The notes beneath the pieces were generated by a model. The model had not been told where the DNA came from. It worked only from the letters and a program-made list of their open reading frames with translations, and made no database searches. From Prevotella denticola (lineage in GTDB: Bacteria > Bacteroidota > Bacteroidia > Bacteroidales > Bacteroidaceae), in NCBI RefSeq assembly GCF_900454835.1, contig NZ_UGTM01000001.1, positions 1,240,501 to 1,304,500 of the forward strand: a stretch of 64,000 nucleotides of DNA, written 5' to 3'. The position numbers and the translations under genes are program-made. Position 1 is the first letter of the stretch. Each line of letters starts with the position of its first letter. This document shows, piece after piece, positions 43,464 to 52,218 of the stretch.

Positions 43464-44843
43464 TTACTTGGAACCGCCACCAAGCGCATTGTAAAGGTTT
43501 ACAATTGCCTGCAGCTTCGAAAACTGCTCCTGTACCTGTGAAATCTCGGCATTGAGCAGGCTCTGCTGTGCGGTGATGACCTCCAGATAAGTGCTTGAAC
43601 TCTGTGCGTAAAGCATCTGCGTGTCGTCTACGTTCCTCTTCAACACACCGATTTGCTGCTTCCGCAGCTGTTCTTTCTCATTCGCCGAATTATAGGCAAC
43701 AAGTGCATTGCTGACCTCCGACCCGGCTTTGAGAATGCTGTTCTGCCATGTGTTGTAAGCCTGCTTGTACTTGTCCTGCGCCACACGCAGACCGGCCTTC
43801 AGCTGTCCGCGCATGAAGATGGGCTGTGTCAGACTACCCACGACGCTCAGCAACAGCTTGCCGGGGTTCACCATGCCATTGCTGTTGGTCCAGGCACCCG
43901 TCGGCGATATGTTCAGTGCAGGATAGAAACGGCTACGGGCCTCCTGAATGTTATAGAAGCACTGCGCCAGTGCCATCTCGTTGGCATGGACATCAGCACG
44001 GTTGCTCAACAGCTGCACACCAATGCCGCCGGAGAAGCTGGTCGGCAGGCTCTGGCTATCCAGACTGCCTCGGGCTATACCCTGTGCCGGTTCACCGAGA
44101 AGCAAGCTGAGCGTATTTTCCGTCTCACGAATCTGCCTGCGGATGTCAGCCGACTGCGTCTGTACACTGTAATACGCTGACTCCGCACTCTGTACGCTTG
44201 TTGAGCGGGCACGCCCGTACTCCATCTGCAGCTTCATCATGTCCCAGGTGTTCTTCGTCAGCCCTGACATATCATCGACTATCTGCTTCTGCTGATCGAG
44301 CATCAAGAGCGTATAATAGAGATTGGCGACACTGCAGATAAGCGTAGTCTGCACTGAAACCTGATAGTCATGCGACTGGATGAGCATCATCTGTGCCGCC
44401 TTCTTCGCCGAACGCAGCTTTCCGAAGAGGTCTACATCCCAGCTGGCAGAAACCGGAAGGGTGTAAGCCTGTGTCGATGACGTGTGTGACCCGAAGTGAG
44501 AGATGGTCCCTGTCGGTGCGAATACGACTGACGGCAGGAAGGCCAGCTTGGAAGTCTTGACCTGCTGTTCGGCAATGTCAATGTTCAATGCGGCATTGAG
44601 CAGGTCTGGGTTATTGTTGAGTGCTTTCTCGATAAGTGCCTGCAACTGCGGGTCCGTGAAGACACTGCGCCATGGAAGATTGCCAAAATCGTTGGCACCT
44701 TCCAGTGTCGCCTTGTCATCGACAGGATCGCGCACAATGCCGTTCACCTTCACGTCAGGACGCTCATAAGTGCCATAGAGACTCTTGCAGCCTGTCAGTG
44801 ACAGAGCTGTGAGAGCCAGGATGAATATATTTCTTTTCTTCAT
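43464..44843 (-). CDS. RND efflux outer-membrane lipoprotein (NodT/TolC family)
   Basis: This 459-residue protein has lipobox LTGC (Cys19), then the two-repeat TolC-like helix-strand layout: ALIEKALNNNPDLLNAALNIDIAEQQVKTSKLAFLPS, VSASWDVDLFGKLRSAKKAA, SNRADVHANEMALAQCFYNIQEARSRFYPALNIS and AYNTWQNSILKAGSEVSNALVA. It forms the outer-membrane exit duct of a tripartite pump. The ATG at 44843 is chosen for the lipoprotein signal rather than the upstream in-frame one at 44870. It is third in the adaptor-pump-duct operon. Confidence 0.9.
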   Translation of the reverse strand: MKKRNIFILALTALSLTGCKSLYGTYERPDVKVNGIVRDPVDDKATLEGANDFGNLPWRSVFTDPQLQALIEKALNNNPDLLNAALNIDIAEQQVKTSKLAFLPSVVFAPTGTISHFGSHTSSTQAYTLPVSASWDVDLFGKLRSAKKAAQMMLIQSHDYQVSVQTTLICSVANLYYTLLMLDQQKQIVDDMSGLTKNTWDMMKLQMEYGRARSTSVQSAESAYYSVQTQSADIRRQIRETENTLSLLLGEPAQGIARGSLDSQSLPTSFSGGIGVQLLSNRADVHANEMALAQCFYNIQEARSRFYPALNISPTGAWTNSNGMVNPGKLLLSVVGSLTQPIFMRGQLKAGLRVAQDKYKQAYNTWQNSILKAGSEVSNALVAYNSANEKEQLRKQQIGVLKRNVDDTQMLYAQSSSTYLEVITAQQSLLNAEISQVQEQFSKLQAIVNLYNALGGGSK

Positions 44844-44859
44844 TATCGTTCGTTTATTA

Positions 44860-47800
44860 TTACTCTTCAACTACATAATCGGTAGCAGGTCCCTTGACAT
44901 ACTGCTCAAGTTCTTTCTTGACTTTCCGGTCTGCCTCATCATCGAAGACGAGCGGCTTGACGCATTCCTGCAAATACTGGAATACAGAGAACAAGGCAGG
45001 TACGACAAAGACCTGACAGAGCGTACCGATCAGCATACCGCCGACAGCAGCAGCACCCAGCGTCTGGTTGCCGTTATGTCCTACGCCACTTGCAAACATC
45101 AGCGGCAATAGACCGATGACCATCGCCAGTGATGTCATCAGGATAGGACGGAGACGTGCTCCGGCCCCCAGGATGGCCGCATACTTGATGGCCATACCCG
45201 TGCGGCGGCGTTCAAGAGCAAACTCGACGATAAGGATGGCGTTCTTTGCCAGCAGGCCCACTAGCATGATCAGGGAAATCTGCATATAGATATCGTTGCT
45301 GTGACCGAAGAGCATCGTGAAGATGAACGCTCCTGCCAGACCGAACGGAATGGAGAGGATGACTGCCAGCGGCAGGATGTAACTCTCATACTGGGCACTC
45401 AGAATCAGGTAAACGAAGACAAAGCAGAGGATGAAGATCATTGCAGTAGAGTTCGACGACTCCTGTTCCGAACGTGTCAGACCTGAGAATTCATAGCTGT
45501 ATCCCTGTGGAAGAACCTGCTTGGCAACCTCCTCTGCAGCCTGGATAGCCTGACCGGAAGAATAGCCGTCGGCCGGTGTAGCCGTCACGGAGATGGAGGT
45601 AAAGAGGTTGAAACGTGCAATGTTCGATGGACCGTAAACACGCTTCAGCGAACAGAACTCGCTTACAGGTGCCATACCTGAAGCTGTGCGCACGTAAATG
45701 TTGCTCAACCCGGACTCGCTCATCCTGCTTTCCGCAGTTCCCTGTATCATGACACGGAAGAGCTTTCCATAGGCATTGAAGTTAGAGGCGTACATACCGC
45801 CATAATATCCCTGCAGCACAGAGAGGATGGCGGCCGGTGACGTACCGGCCTGCTTGGCCTTGGCGACATCCACATCAACCATGTACTGCGGATAGTTAGG
45901 GTTGTACGTGGTAAGCGCACGGCTGAACTCCGGACGTTTGTTCAGCTCCTTCAGATAGGTCTGCGCAATATTGAAGAACTTGTTGAGGTCGCCGCCCGTC
46001 CTGTCTTCCAGCGAGAACGAGAGACCGTTCGACATGGCATAACCCGGAATCATAGGCGGTGCGAACGCTATCACCTGTGCGCCCTTGATGCTGGCTGTCT
46101 GCTTGTAGATCATGCCCAGCACCATGTTGGATGACGTAGGGTCGATGAAGAGACCGGCAATACCGGCACCTGTGAAGACCGACTTGATACGGTCGAACAG
46201 ACCGTACTCACGCTCGGCAAACGGTTTCAGCTTGATGATGAAAGTCGCCTGGTCGGAACCCTGACCTGCCAGGAAATTGTAACCTACAATCTGCTCCCGG
46301 CGTTCGATGTAGGGGTTGCTTGCCAGCATCTTGTCAATCTGGTCGGTCACCTTCTGCGTCTCGGCCTGTGAGGTACCCGGCGACATACTTACCATGGCGA
46401 ACAGCGTACCTGTATCCTCATCCGGCACAAGACCGGTCTTGGTAAAGGTCATTGCCAGTACAAGAGCGATGACGCCTACAACGACCGCAATGCCTGAAAT
46501 CCACTGGTGCCCGATGATCTTCTCGACAATCTTCTGATATCTGCCGTTGACTTTCTCATACTGGACATTGAAAGCGGCATGGAAACGGTCAATGCGTGAG
46601 AGTTTCTTTCCCTCTTCATCCTTGCCGTGCGGCTTCAGGAAGATGGCGCAGAGAGCCGGGGAAAGCGTCAGAGCATTCAATGCAGAGATAACGATAGACA
46701 CGGCCATCGTCACACCGAACTCACGGTAGAACGTACCGGAAGTACCCCCGATGAACGATACCGGGACGAACACGGCAGACATCACCAGGGTAATAGAGAT
46801 GATGGCTCCCGAAATCTCGTTCATCGCATCAATGGCTGCTGTCAAGGCACTCTTATAGCCCAGGTCGAGCTTGGCATGGACAGCCTCGACCACCACGATG
46901 GCATCATCGACCACGATGGCAATCGCCAAGAGCAAGGCCGAGAGCGTCAGCAAGTTGATGGAGAAGCCGAATACCCAGAGGAAGAAGAATGTACCGATCA
47001 GGGCCACCGGCACGGCAATCATAGGAATCAAAGTCGAACGGAAGTCCTGCAAAAAGACATATACGACAAAGAACACCAATACCAGCGTGATTATCAGCGT
47101 ACGTATCACCTCTTCGATGGAAGCGAAGAGGAACTCGGTTACGTCCTGCTCTATCGTCACCTTCATGCCCGGCGGCATCTGCTTCTGTGCATCAGCCAGA
47201 GCAGCCTTCACATTGTTGGCGATATCCGTAGCATTGGACCCTGCAATCTGATTGACCATACCGATGACAGCCGGACGGTTGTTGTTCTTTATCGCAACAG
47301 AATACTGCAGACCGCCCATTTCAACCTTTGCCACATCACGCAGGTGAAGGGTCTGGCCATTCGTGTTGCTCGAGATGATGATATTGCCATACTCTTCCGG
47401 GGTCTTCAGACGGCCCTTGTAGCGCATGGTGTACTCGTACTTCAAGTTGCTCTGCTCGCCGAAAGAACCTGGTGCAGCCTCGATGTTCTGCTCTGCCAAA
47501 GCCCCCGAAATGTCAGACGGCACCAGTCCGTACTGCTTCATCTTCTCCGGCTGCAGCCAGATGCGCATGGAATAAGTCTTCACACCCGGTGTCTGCACAT
47601 CACCGACTCCGCTGATACGCTTCAGCATCGGCACGATGTTGATGTTGTTATAGTTCGTCAGGAACTCGTCGTCATATCGACCGTCGTCCGTCGTCAGCGA
47701 GTACATGACCACATTGGAGGTCTGTCGTTTCGATACCGTCACACCCACTCGCGTCACCTCTGCCGGCAACAGTGCCTGTGCCTGCGACACACGGTTCTGC

Positions 47801-48123
47801 ACATTGATGGCAGCCATGTCAGGGTCAGACCCCTGTTTGAAGTAGACCGTAATCATAGCCGTACCGTTGTTTGTGGCGGTAGACTGCATATAGGTCATGT
47901 TCTCCACACCGTTGATACTCTCCTCCAAAGGCGTGATGACAGAGTTCAATACCGTCTGGGCATCAGCACCCTGATACGAGGTCATGATGGAAATCGTAGG
48001 AGGGGCGATATCCGGATACCGCTCGATGGGCAGCGACACCAATCCAATCGCACCCAGAAGTACGAAGAAGATGGATATAACCGTCGAGAGTACCGGTCGT
48101 TTGATAAAATTCGTAAATGTCAT
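44860..48123 (-). CDS. RND multidrug efflux pump, HAE1/AcrB type
   Basis: This protein of about 1,087 residues is the inner-membrane proton-driven pump. It starts with the family N-terminus FIKRPVLSTVISIFFVLLG and the porter segment VSLPIERYPDIAPPTISI. Helix 4 carries the proton-relay pair in IAIVVDDAIVVVE, and the end has the usual LVGLLAKNAILIVEFA and PILMTSLAMVIGLLPLM repeats. The ATG at 48123 is chosen by comparison with this N-terminus. Substrate range cannot be read from the sequence. The adaptor gene precedes it by 118 bases. Confidence 0.93.
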   Translation of the reverse strand: MTFTNFIKRPVLSTVISIFFVLLGAIGLVSLPIERYPDIAPPTISIMTSYQGADAQTVLNSVITPLEESINGVENMTYMQSTATNNGTAMITVYFKQGSDPDMAAINVQNRVSQAQALLPAEVTRVGVTVSKRQTSNVVMYSLTTDDGRYDDEFLTNYNNINIVPMLKRISGVGDVQTPGVKTYSMRIWLQPEKMKQYGLVPSDISGALAEQNIEAAPGSFGEQSNLKYEYTMRYKGRLKTPEEYGNIIISSNTNGQTLHLRDVAKVEMGGLQYSVAIKNNNRPAVIGMVNQIAGSNATDIANNVKAALADAQKQMPPGMKVTIEQDVTEFLFASIEEVIRTLIITLVLVFFVVYVFLQDFRSTLIPMIAVPVALIGTFFFLWVFGFSINLLTLSALLLAIAIVVDDAIVVVEAVHAKLDLGYKSALTAAIDAMNEISGAIISITLVMSAVFVPVSFIGGTSGTFYREFGVTMAVSIVISALNALTLSPALCAIFLKPHGKDEEGKKLSRIDRFHAAFNVQYEKVNGRYQKIVEKIIGHQWISGIAVVVGVIALVLAMTFTKTGLVPDEDTGTLFAMVSMSPGTSQAETQKVTDQIDKMLASNPYIERREQIVGYNFLAGQGSDQATFIIKLKPFAEREYGLFDRIKSVFTGAGIAGLFIDPTSSNMVLGMIYKQTASIKGAQVIAFAPPMIPGYAMSNGLSFSLEDRTGGDLNKFFNIAQTYLKELNKRPEFSRALTTYNPNYPQYMVDVDVAKAKQAGTSPAAILSVLQGYYGGMYASNFNAYGKLFRVMIQGTAESRMSESGLSNIYVRTASGMAPVSEFCSLKRVYGPSNIARFNLFTSISVTATPADGYSSGQAIQAAEEVAKQVLPQGYSYEFSGLTRSEQESSNSTAMIFILCFVFVYLILSAQYESYILPLAVILSIPFGLAGAFIFTMLFGHSNDIYMQISLIMLVGLLAKNAILIVEFALERRRTGMAIKYAAILGAGARLRPILMTSLAMVIGLLPLMFASGVGHNGNQTLGAAAVGGMLIGTLCQVFVVPALFSVFQYLQECVKPLVFDDEADRKVKKELEQYVKGPATDYVVEE

Positions 48124-48241
48124 AATACTGGTTGTTAAATTGCGGATGTCAGATGCTGACGTATTGTCGTCTATCCTCTTCAGGGAGATGGGATGATGGC
48201 TTGTCACCGGACATCATCACCTGACGTTCAACACCTGTCAA

Positions 48242-49573
48242 CTATTTGTCTTCTCCCTTCATCGCCTTCAGGAAGCCTGATGCAGAGCTTTGGTTCTCGC
48301 CGAGTTTTTCCGATTTCCTGATGGCTTCGTCGTATTCAGCCGGCGTGAGAGCTTTGATCTGCGCACCGTCTTCAAGGCTCGAGACACCCTTGGTCACGAT
48401 ACGGTCGCCCATCTTCAGACCACTCGTCACAATGTAATTGATGCCGTCGTTCTGCGGGTCGACGGTAATCTCGCTGTAATGCACCTTATTGTTACCATCC
48501 ACCTTGTAGACGAAAATCTTGTTCTGAACCTGCACGGTTGCCTCCTGCGGTACCAGCAGCGCGTGGTTGTTGCTCCGGGCAATGACAATCTGACCGCTGC
48601 CGCCGCTCTTCAGCAGATGCTCCGGGTTGGGAAAGCGTGCGATGACGCTTACCGTTCCCGTAGCGGCATCGATGACACCGCTTGTCTTGACGATTGCACC
48701 CTCGTGGTTATAGGTAGAACCGTCAGCCAGCAACAGGCTTACACCCGGGAAAGCCTTGATGGCATTGGCCAGTCCATTGTCCTTGCGGCTCAGATTCAAT
48801 ATGTCAGATTCGGTCATCGAGAAGTAGACCTCCATGGAAGAAGTATTGCTGACCGTCGTCACGGGCTGGGCCGATGACGGACTGACCAGTGCCCCCTCCT
48901 TGAAGGGAAGACTGCCGATATAGCCCGATGCCGGACTCTTCACGTAACAGAAACCAAGGTTATCCTTCGCCGATGCGAGCATGGCCTGCGCCTGACGTAC
49001 GCCCGCTTCCGCCTGGCGCACAGCAGCATTGGCCGATGCCACACCGCTCTGTGCCTGACGCACAGCAGCCTGTGCCGTTTCGTAGGCATTCTTTGCCGAC
49101 TGCAGCTCATAGTCGCCGATCACCTTGTTATTATAGAGGTTCTTGCTGTTGCTGTAGGTCAGACGGGAGGTAGCTGCCTGCGCATTGGCAGAGTTCAGAC
49201 TTGCATTGGCCTGCACAACACCGGCCTGTGCCTGTGCGACACTGCTCTGTGCCGAGTTGACCTGTGCTTGTGCCTGACGGACAGCAGCCTGATAGGTCGC
49301 ATTGTCAATGACAAAGAGCACCTGTCCGGCACGGACATATTCGCCTTCATGTACATTCAGCTTAGTGATGAAACCACTGACCTTCGGACGCACCTCCACA
49401 TCCTGTACACCCTTGATGGTGGCAGGATAAGTCGTCTTCAGCTGTGCATTGGATGCTCCAATCGTAATCACGGGATACTCATTACTTGTCGGGAGTCCCT
49501 GCCGACCGCCGCCGCAACTGGTGAGTAACGCCACTGCCGCCAAGGCAGACAGTAAGATTTTATTTTTCTTCAT
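48242..49573 (-). CDS. RND efflux membrane-fusion protein (periplasmic adaptor)
   Basis: This 443-residue lipoprotein has lipobox LTSC (Cys20). Lipoyl-type half-motifs (VEVRPKVSGFITKLNVHEGEYVRAGQVLFVID; GYIGSLPFKEGALV) enclose an unusually Ala/Gln-rich helical hairpin (residues about 95-200) made of heptads such as VRQAQAQV and VAQAQAGV. A beta-barrel and a membrane-proximal domain follow (VPQEATVQVQNKIFVYKVD; GLKMGDRIVTKGVSSLEDGAQIK). It links the pump and the duct. It is the first gene of the operon. Confidence 0.92.
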   Translation of the reverse strand: MKKNKILLSALAAVALLTSCGGGRQGLPTSNEYPVITIGASNAQLKTTYPATIKGVQDVEVRPKVSGFITKLNVHEGEYVRAGQVLFVIDNATYQAAVRQAQAQVNSAQSSVAQAQAGVVQANASLNSANAQAATSRLTYSNSKNLYNNKVIGDYELQSAKNAYETAQAAVRQAQSGVASANAAVRQAEAGVRQAQAMLASAKDNLGFCYVKSPASGYIGSLPFKEGALVSPSSAQPVTTVSNTSSMEVYFSMTESDILNLSRKDNGLANAIKAFPGVSLLLADGSTYNHEGAIVKTSGVIDAATGTVSVIARFPNPEHLLKSGGSGQIVIARSNNHALLVPQEATVQVQNKIFVYKVDGNNKVHYSEITVDPQNDGINYIVTSGLKMGDRIVTKGVSSLEDGAQIKALTPAEYDEAIRKSEKLGENQSSASGFLKAMKGEDK

Positions 49574-49703
49574 ACCTACAATAGTTATATATTCTCTTTC
49601 ATTTCATTTCTATATGGCAGGATCAATCCCGATGCGTCCCGGCCGTTTCTCTAAAAACAACACACGTTGAAAACCGAATAAACACCTATCAGTTTCCAAC
49701 GTG

Positions 49704-49711
49704 CAAAAGTA
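49704..49711 (-). promoter_or_regulatory. Candidate -7 element of the efflux operon
   Basis: The minus strand reads TACTTTTG about 130 bases before the adaptor ATG. No -33 element is clear. Confidence 0.45.
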
Positions 49712-49765
49712 CACATTAATATCGGAAGTTCCCGCATTCATAGTTCCCCTTTTAACAATATTTGT

Positions 49766-51190
49766 CTATATCAGTTCCAGTTCTGCGGCCTTCTTCCTCA
49801 ACAGTGCCAGCAGAGGTTCACGCTCATTGGGCACCTGGTTGTCGAGCACGGCATCCTTCAGCGTCTGCTTCAGCGTCCCCACCTCTCTGCTCGGTCTGAG
49901 ATGGAACATCTCCATAATCTCATTGCCGTCAATGCAGGGCTGCAGCAGACGTTTGTAGTCGCGCTCCTTGAGGTCCCTGAGCTTCTCGCGGACAATGCGG
50001 AAATTGTCAAGGAAGCGTTTCTTCCGTACAGCATTCTTGCTTGTTATGTCTGCTTCGCAGAGCGTCATCAGGTCGTCAATATCGTCGCCGGCATCGTTCA
50101 TCAGCCGGCGGACAGCCGAGTCCGACACCTCCTCGTCGGCGATGACGATCGGCCGCATATGAAGGTCGACCAGCTTCTGCACATACTTCATCTTGCTGTC
50201 CATCGGCAGCTTCAGCCGCCGGAAGATAGCCGGAACCATTTTCGCCCCCACGAAGTTATGGTTATGGAAAGTCCAGCCGGCTGCCGCATCCCAACGCTTG
50301 CACTTCGCCTTTCCTATGTCGTGCAGCAGGGCGGCCCATCGCAGCCAGAGATTGTCCGTATGCCTGCAGATGTTGTCCAGCACCTCCAGCGTATGGTAAA
50401 AATTGTTCTTGTGCGCCCGTCCGTTCCTTGTCTCGACCACATCCAGCGCGACGAGTTCCGGGAGAATGAGCTGCAGAAGCCCGCAGCGGTACAGATCGAC
50501 AAAGCCCTTGCTGGGTGTCGGTGTCATCATGATTTTGTTCAGTTCCTCCTCGATGCGTTCCCCGCTGACGATTCTGATCCGGTCGGCATTGCGTTCCAGG
50601 GCCTCGAAGGTTTCATCCTCAATGAGGAAATTGAGCTGTGTGGCAAAGCGCACGCACCGCATCATGCGCAGCGGGTCGTCAGAAAAGGTAACGTCAGGGT
50701 CGAGCGGTGTACGGATAATGCCGTCCCAAAGGTCGTCGACACCGCCGAAAGGGTCGACAAGCTCGCCGAAGCGTTCCCTGTTCAGGCAGACGGCCAGCGC
50801 ATTGATAGTGAAGTCGCGGCGGTTCTGGTCGTCCTCCAGCGTACCGTCCTCCACGACAGGCTTCCGGCTGTCGTGGCTGTAACTCTCCTTCCGTGCCCCG
50901 ACGAACTCCACCTCCGTGTCCTTATACTTCACCTGTGCCGTACCGAAATTACGGAAGACGGACAGATGCGCCTTCTTCCCCAGAACGGACTTCAGCTCGC
51001 TTGCCACCTGAATACCGCTTCCCACGACCACCACGTCAATATCATTCGACGGACGTTCCAGGAACAGGTCGCGCACATAACCGCCTACCACATAGCATTC
51101 AAGGCCCAGTTTGTCGGCCGCACCTGAAATATGATGGAAAATATCTTTATCTAAAAGCTGTGCCAGTTCGGCATCTGAGAGATCTCGCAT
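49766..51190 (-). CDS. Poly(A) polymerase / CCA-adding-type tRNA nucleotidyltransferase with HD domain
   Basis: This 474-residue protein belongs to class II nucleotidyltransferases. The head has CYVVGGYVRDLFLERPSNDIDVVVVG with the G-[GS] and DxD motifs. RRDFTINALAV and DPLRMMRCVRFATQL are the next conserved parts, and the HD domain reads HTLEVLDNICRHTDNL and AALLHDIGK. Such proteins add CCA to tRNA 3' ends. The ATG at 51190 is preferred over an upstream one at 51229, which would lie within the -7 element at 51227-51234. Confidence 0.88.
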   Translation of the reverse strand: MRDLSDAELAQLLDKDIFHHISGAADKLGLECYVVGGYVRDLFLERPSNDIDVVVVGSGIQVASELKSVLGKKAHLSVFRNFGTAQVKYKDTEVEFVGARKESYSHDSRKPVVEDGTLEDDQNRRDFTINALAVCLNRERFGELVDPFGGVDDLWDGIIRTPLDPDVTFSDDPLRMMRCVRFATQLNFLIEDETFEALERNADRIRIVSGERIEEELNKIMMTPTPSKGFVDLYRCGLLQLILPELVALDVVETRNGRAHKNNFYHTLEVLDNICRHTDNLWLRWAALLHDIGKAKCKRWDAAAGWTFHNHNFVGAKMVPAIFRRLKLPMDSKMKYVQKLVDLHMRPIVIADEEVSDSAVRRLMNDAGDDIDDLMTLCEADITSKNAVRKKRFLDNFRIVREKLRDLKERDYKRLLQPCIDGNEIMEMFHLRPSREVGTLKQTLKDAVLDNQVPNEREPLLALLRKKAAELELI

Positions 51191-51226
51191 AGAATAATGT
51201 TGTTTTTTATAATATAAAAAGCATTG

Positions 51227-51258
51227 CAAAGTTACACAAATTACTTTAGTTCTACAAA
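51227..51258 (-). promoter_or_regulatory. Promoter of the tRNA nucleotidyltransferase gene
   Basis: The minus strand reads TTTG (51255-51258), 20 bases, TAACTTTG (51227-51234). Confidence 0.65.
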
Positions 51259-51373
51259 TGATACGGAGAATAAGGTGAAAAACGAGCAGACCTCCACTGT
51301 ATCATCAACTGCACATTTGAAGGATAATTTCATAAGATAAACAAATACAACGAAAAAAGTATATGCAGCAAAC

Positions 51374-51461
51374 ATTCCCAACCGCTTGGGAATGCGAGTC
51401 CCAAGCCTCGGGACAGCTGTTCCCAAGCAATCGGGAATGCAAGTCCCAGGCGGTCGGGAAT
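51374..51461. repeat. Palindromic GGGAA/TTCCC repeat cluster R3
   Basis: It begins with the perfect palindrome ATTCCCAACCGCTTGGGAAT-type arms (51374-51393; 8-bp arms, 4-base loop) and continues in 22-23-bp steps with TCGGGA/TCCCAAG units. It lies in a divergent intergenic region. Confidence 0.85.
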
Positions 51462-51640
51462 ACAGTAGCTGTCGTGTGTGGTTACGACCACACCATAGCT
51501 ACCATCCTGACTGCCGGGTGTCTGTTTGTGTAACCGGTCATCCTGCGACCCCGCCTTGCCGACACCCTATCGATGCCTTGCAATCACCTTTCCGTATGGG
51601 AATAGTTGTTAATTCATTCGTTTATTACAATGAAAATAAG

Positions 51641-51648
51641 TATTTTTG
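51641..51648 (+). promoter_or_regulatory. Candidate -7 element for the DUF1599 gene
   Basis: TATTTTTG lies 21 bases before the ATG at 51670. Confidence 0.5.
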
Positions 51649-51669
51649 CAGTCAAATCAAGATAAGACA

Positions 51670-52218
51670 ATGACAAGTCAACAGACAAAGACACAGCAGG
51701 AATTTCAGGACGTGCTCGCTGAATGCAGAAGCCTTTTTGCAAAGAAGCTCCACGACTATGGCGCATCATGGCGCATCCTGCGCCCATCATCCCTCACCGA
51801 CCAGCTTTTCATCAAGGCGAAACGCATCCGATCGCTGGAAATCACGGGGGAGAACCTGGTGGGAGAAGCTGTCCGTCCGGAGTTCATCGCCTTGATCAAC
51901 TACAGCATCGTGGGACTTATCCAGCTGGCAAAAGGCTTTGTCGACAGCGTTGACATGAGTCCGGACGAGGCATTGGCACTCTATGACAGCTATGCAAAGG
52001 AAGCCTACGAGCTGATGATAAAGAAGAACCATGACTACGGCGAGGCATGGCGCGATATGCGTGTAAGCAGCTATACCGACCTTATCCTCACGAAAATAGA
52101 ACGCATCAAGGAAATCGAGGACCGCGGCGGAGAGACACTCGTCAGCGAGGGTATCGATGCCAATTACATGGACATAATGAACTATGCCGTTTTCGGGGCC
52201 ATCAAACTGCATGAATAA
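51670..52218 (+). CDS. DUF1599 protein (two tandem repeats)
   Basis: This 182-residue protein is made of two similar halves: [36 protein letters not shown] (first) and [36 protein letters not shown] (second). This is the DUF1599 layout, also called a nucleotide-modification-associated domain; its biochemical role is not known. It is cytoplasmic. Its stop overlaps the start of the DoxX-TpiA gene (ATGAATAA), so the two are translationally coupled. Confidence 0.85.
   Translation: MTSQQTKTQQEFQDVLAECRSLFAKKLHDYGASWRILRPSSLTDQLFIKAKRIRSLEITGENLVGEAVRPEFIALINYSIVGLIQLAKGFVDSVDMSPDEALALYDSYAKEAYELMIKKNHDYGEAWRDMRVSSYTDLILTKIERIKEIEDRGGETLVSEGIDANYMDIMNYAVFGAIKLHE

Larger units (their letters stand above)
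51191..51669. other. Divergent intergenic region, no gene
   Basis: This 479-bp gap contains the promoters of both flanking genes and repeat cluster R3. In 51462-51640 I see nothing further. Confidence 0.6.

Noticed and set aside
46627..48138. 503-codon frame antisense to the RND pump
   Set aside because: Arg/His/Asp-rich shadow frame; the pump on the other strand is unmistakable.
49901..51127. 408-codon frame antisense to the tRNA nucleotidyltransferase gene
   Set aside because: Shadow of a gene with full catalytic motifs.
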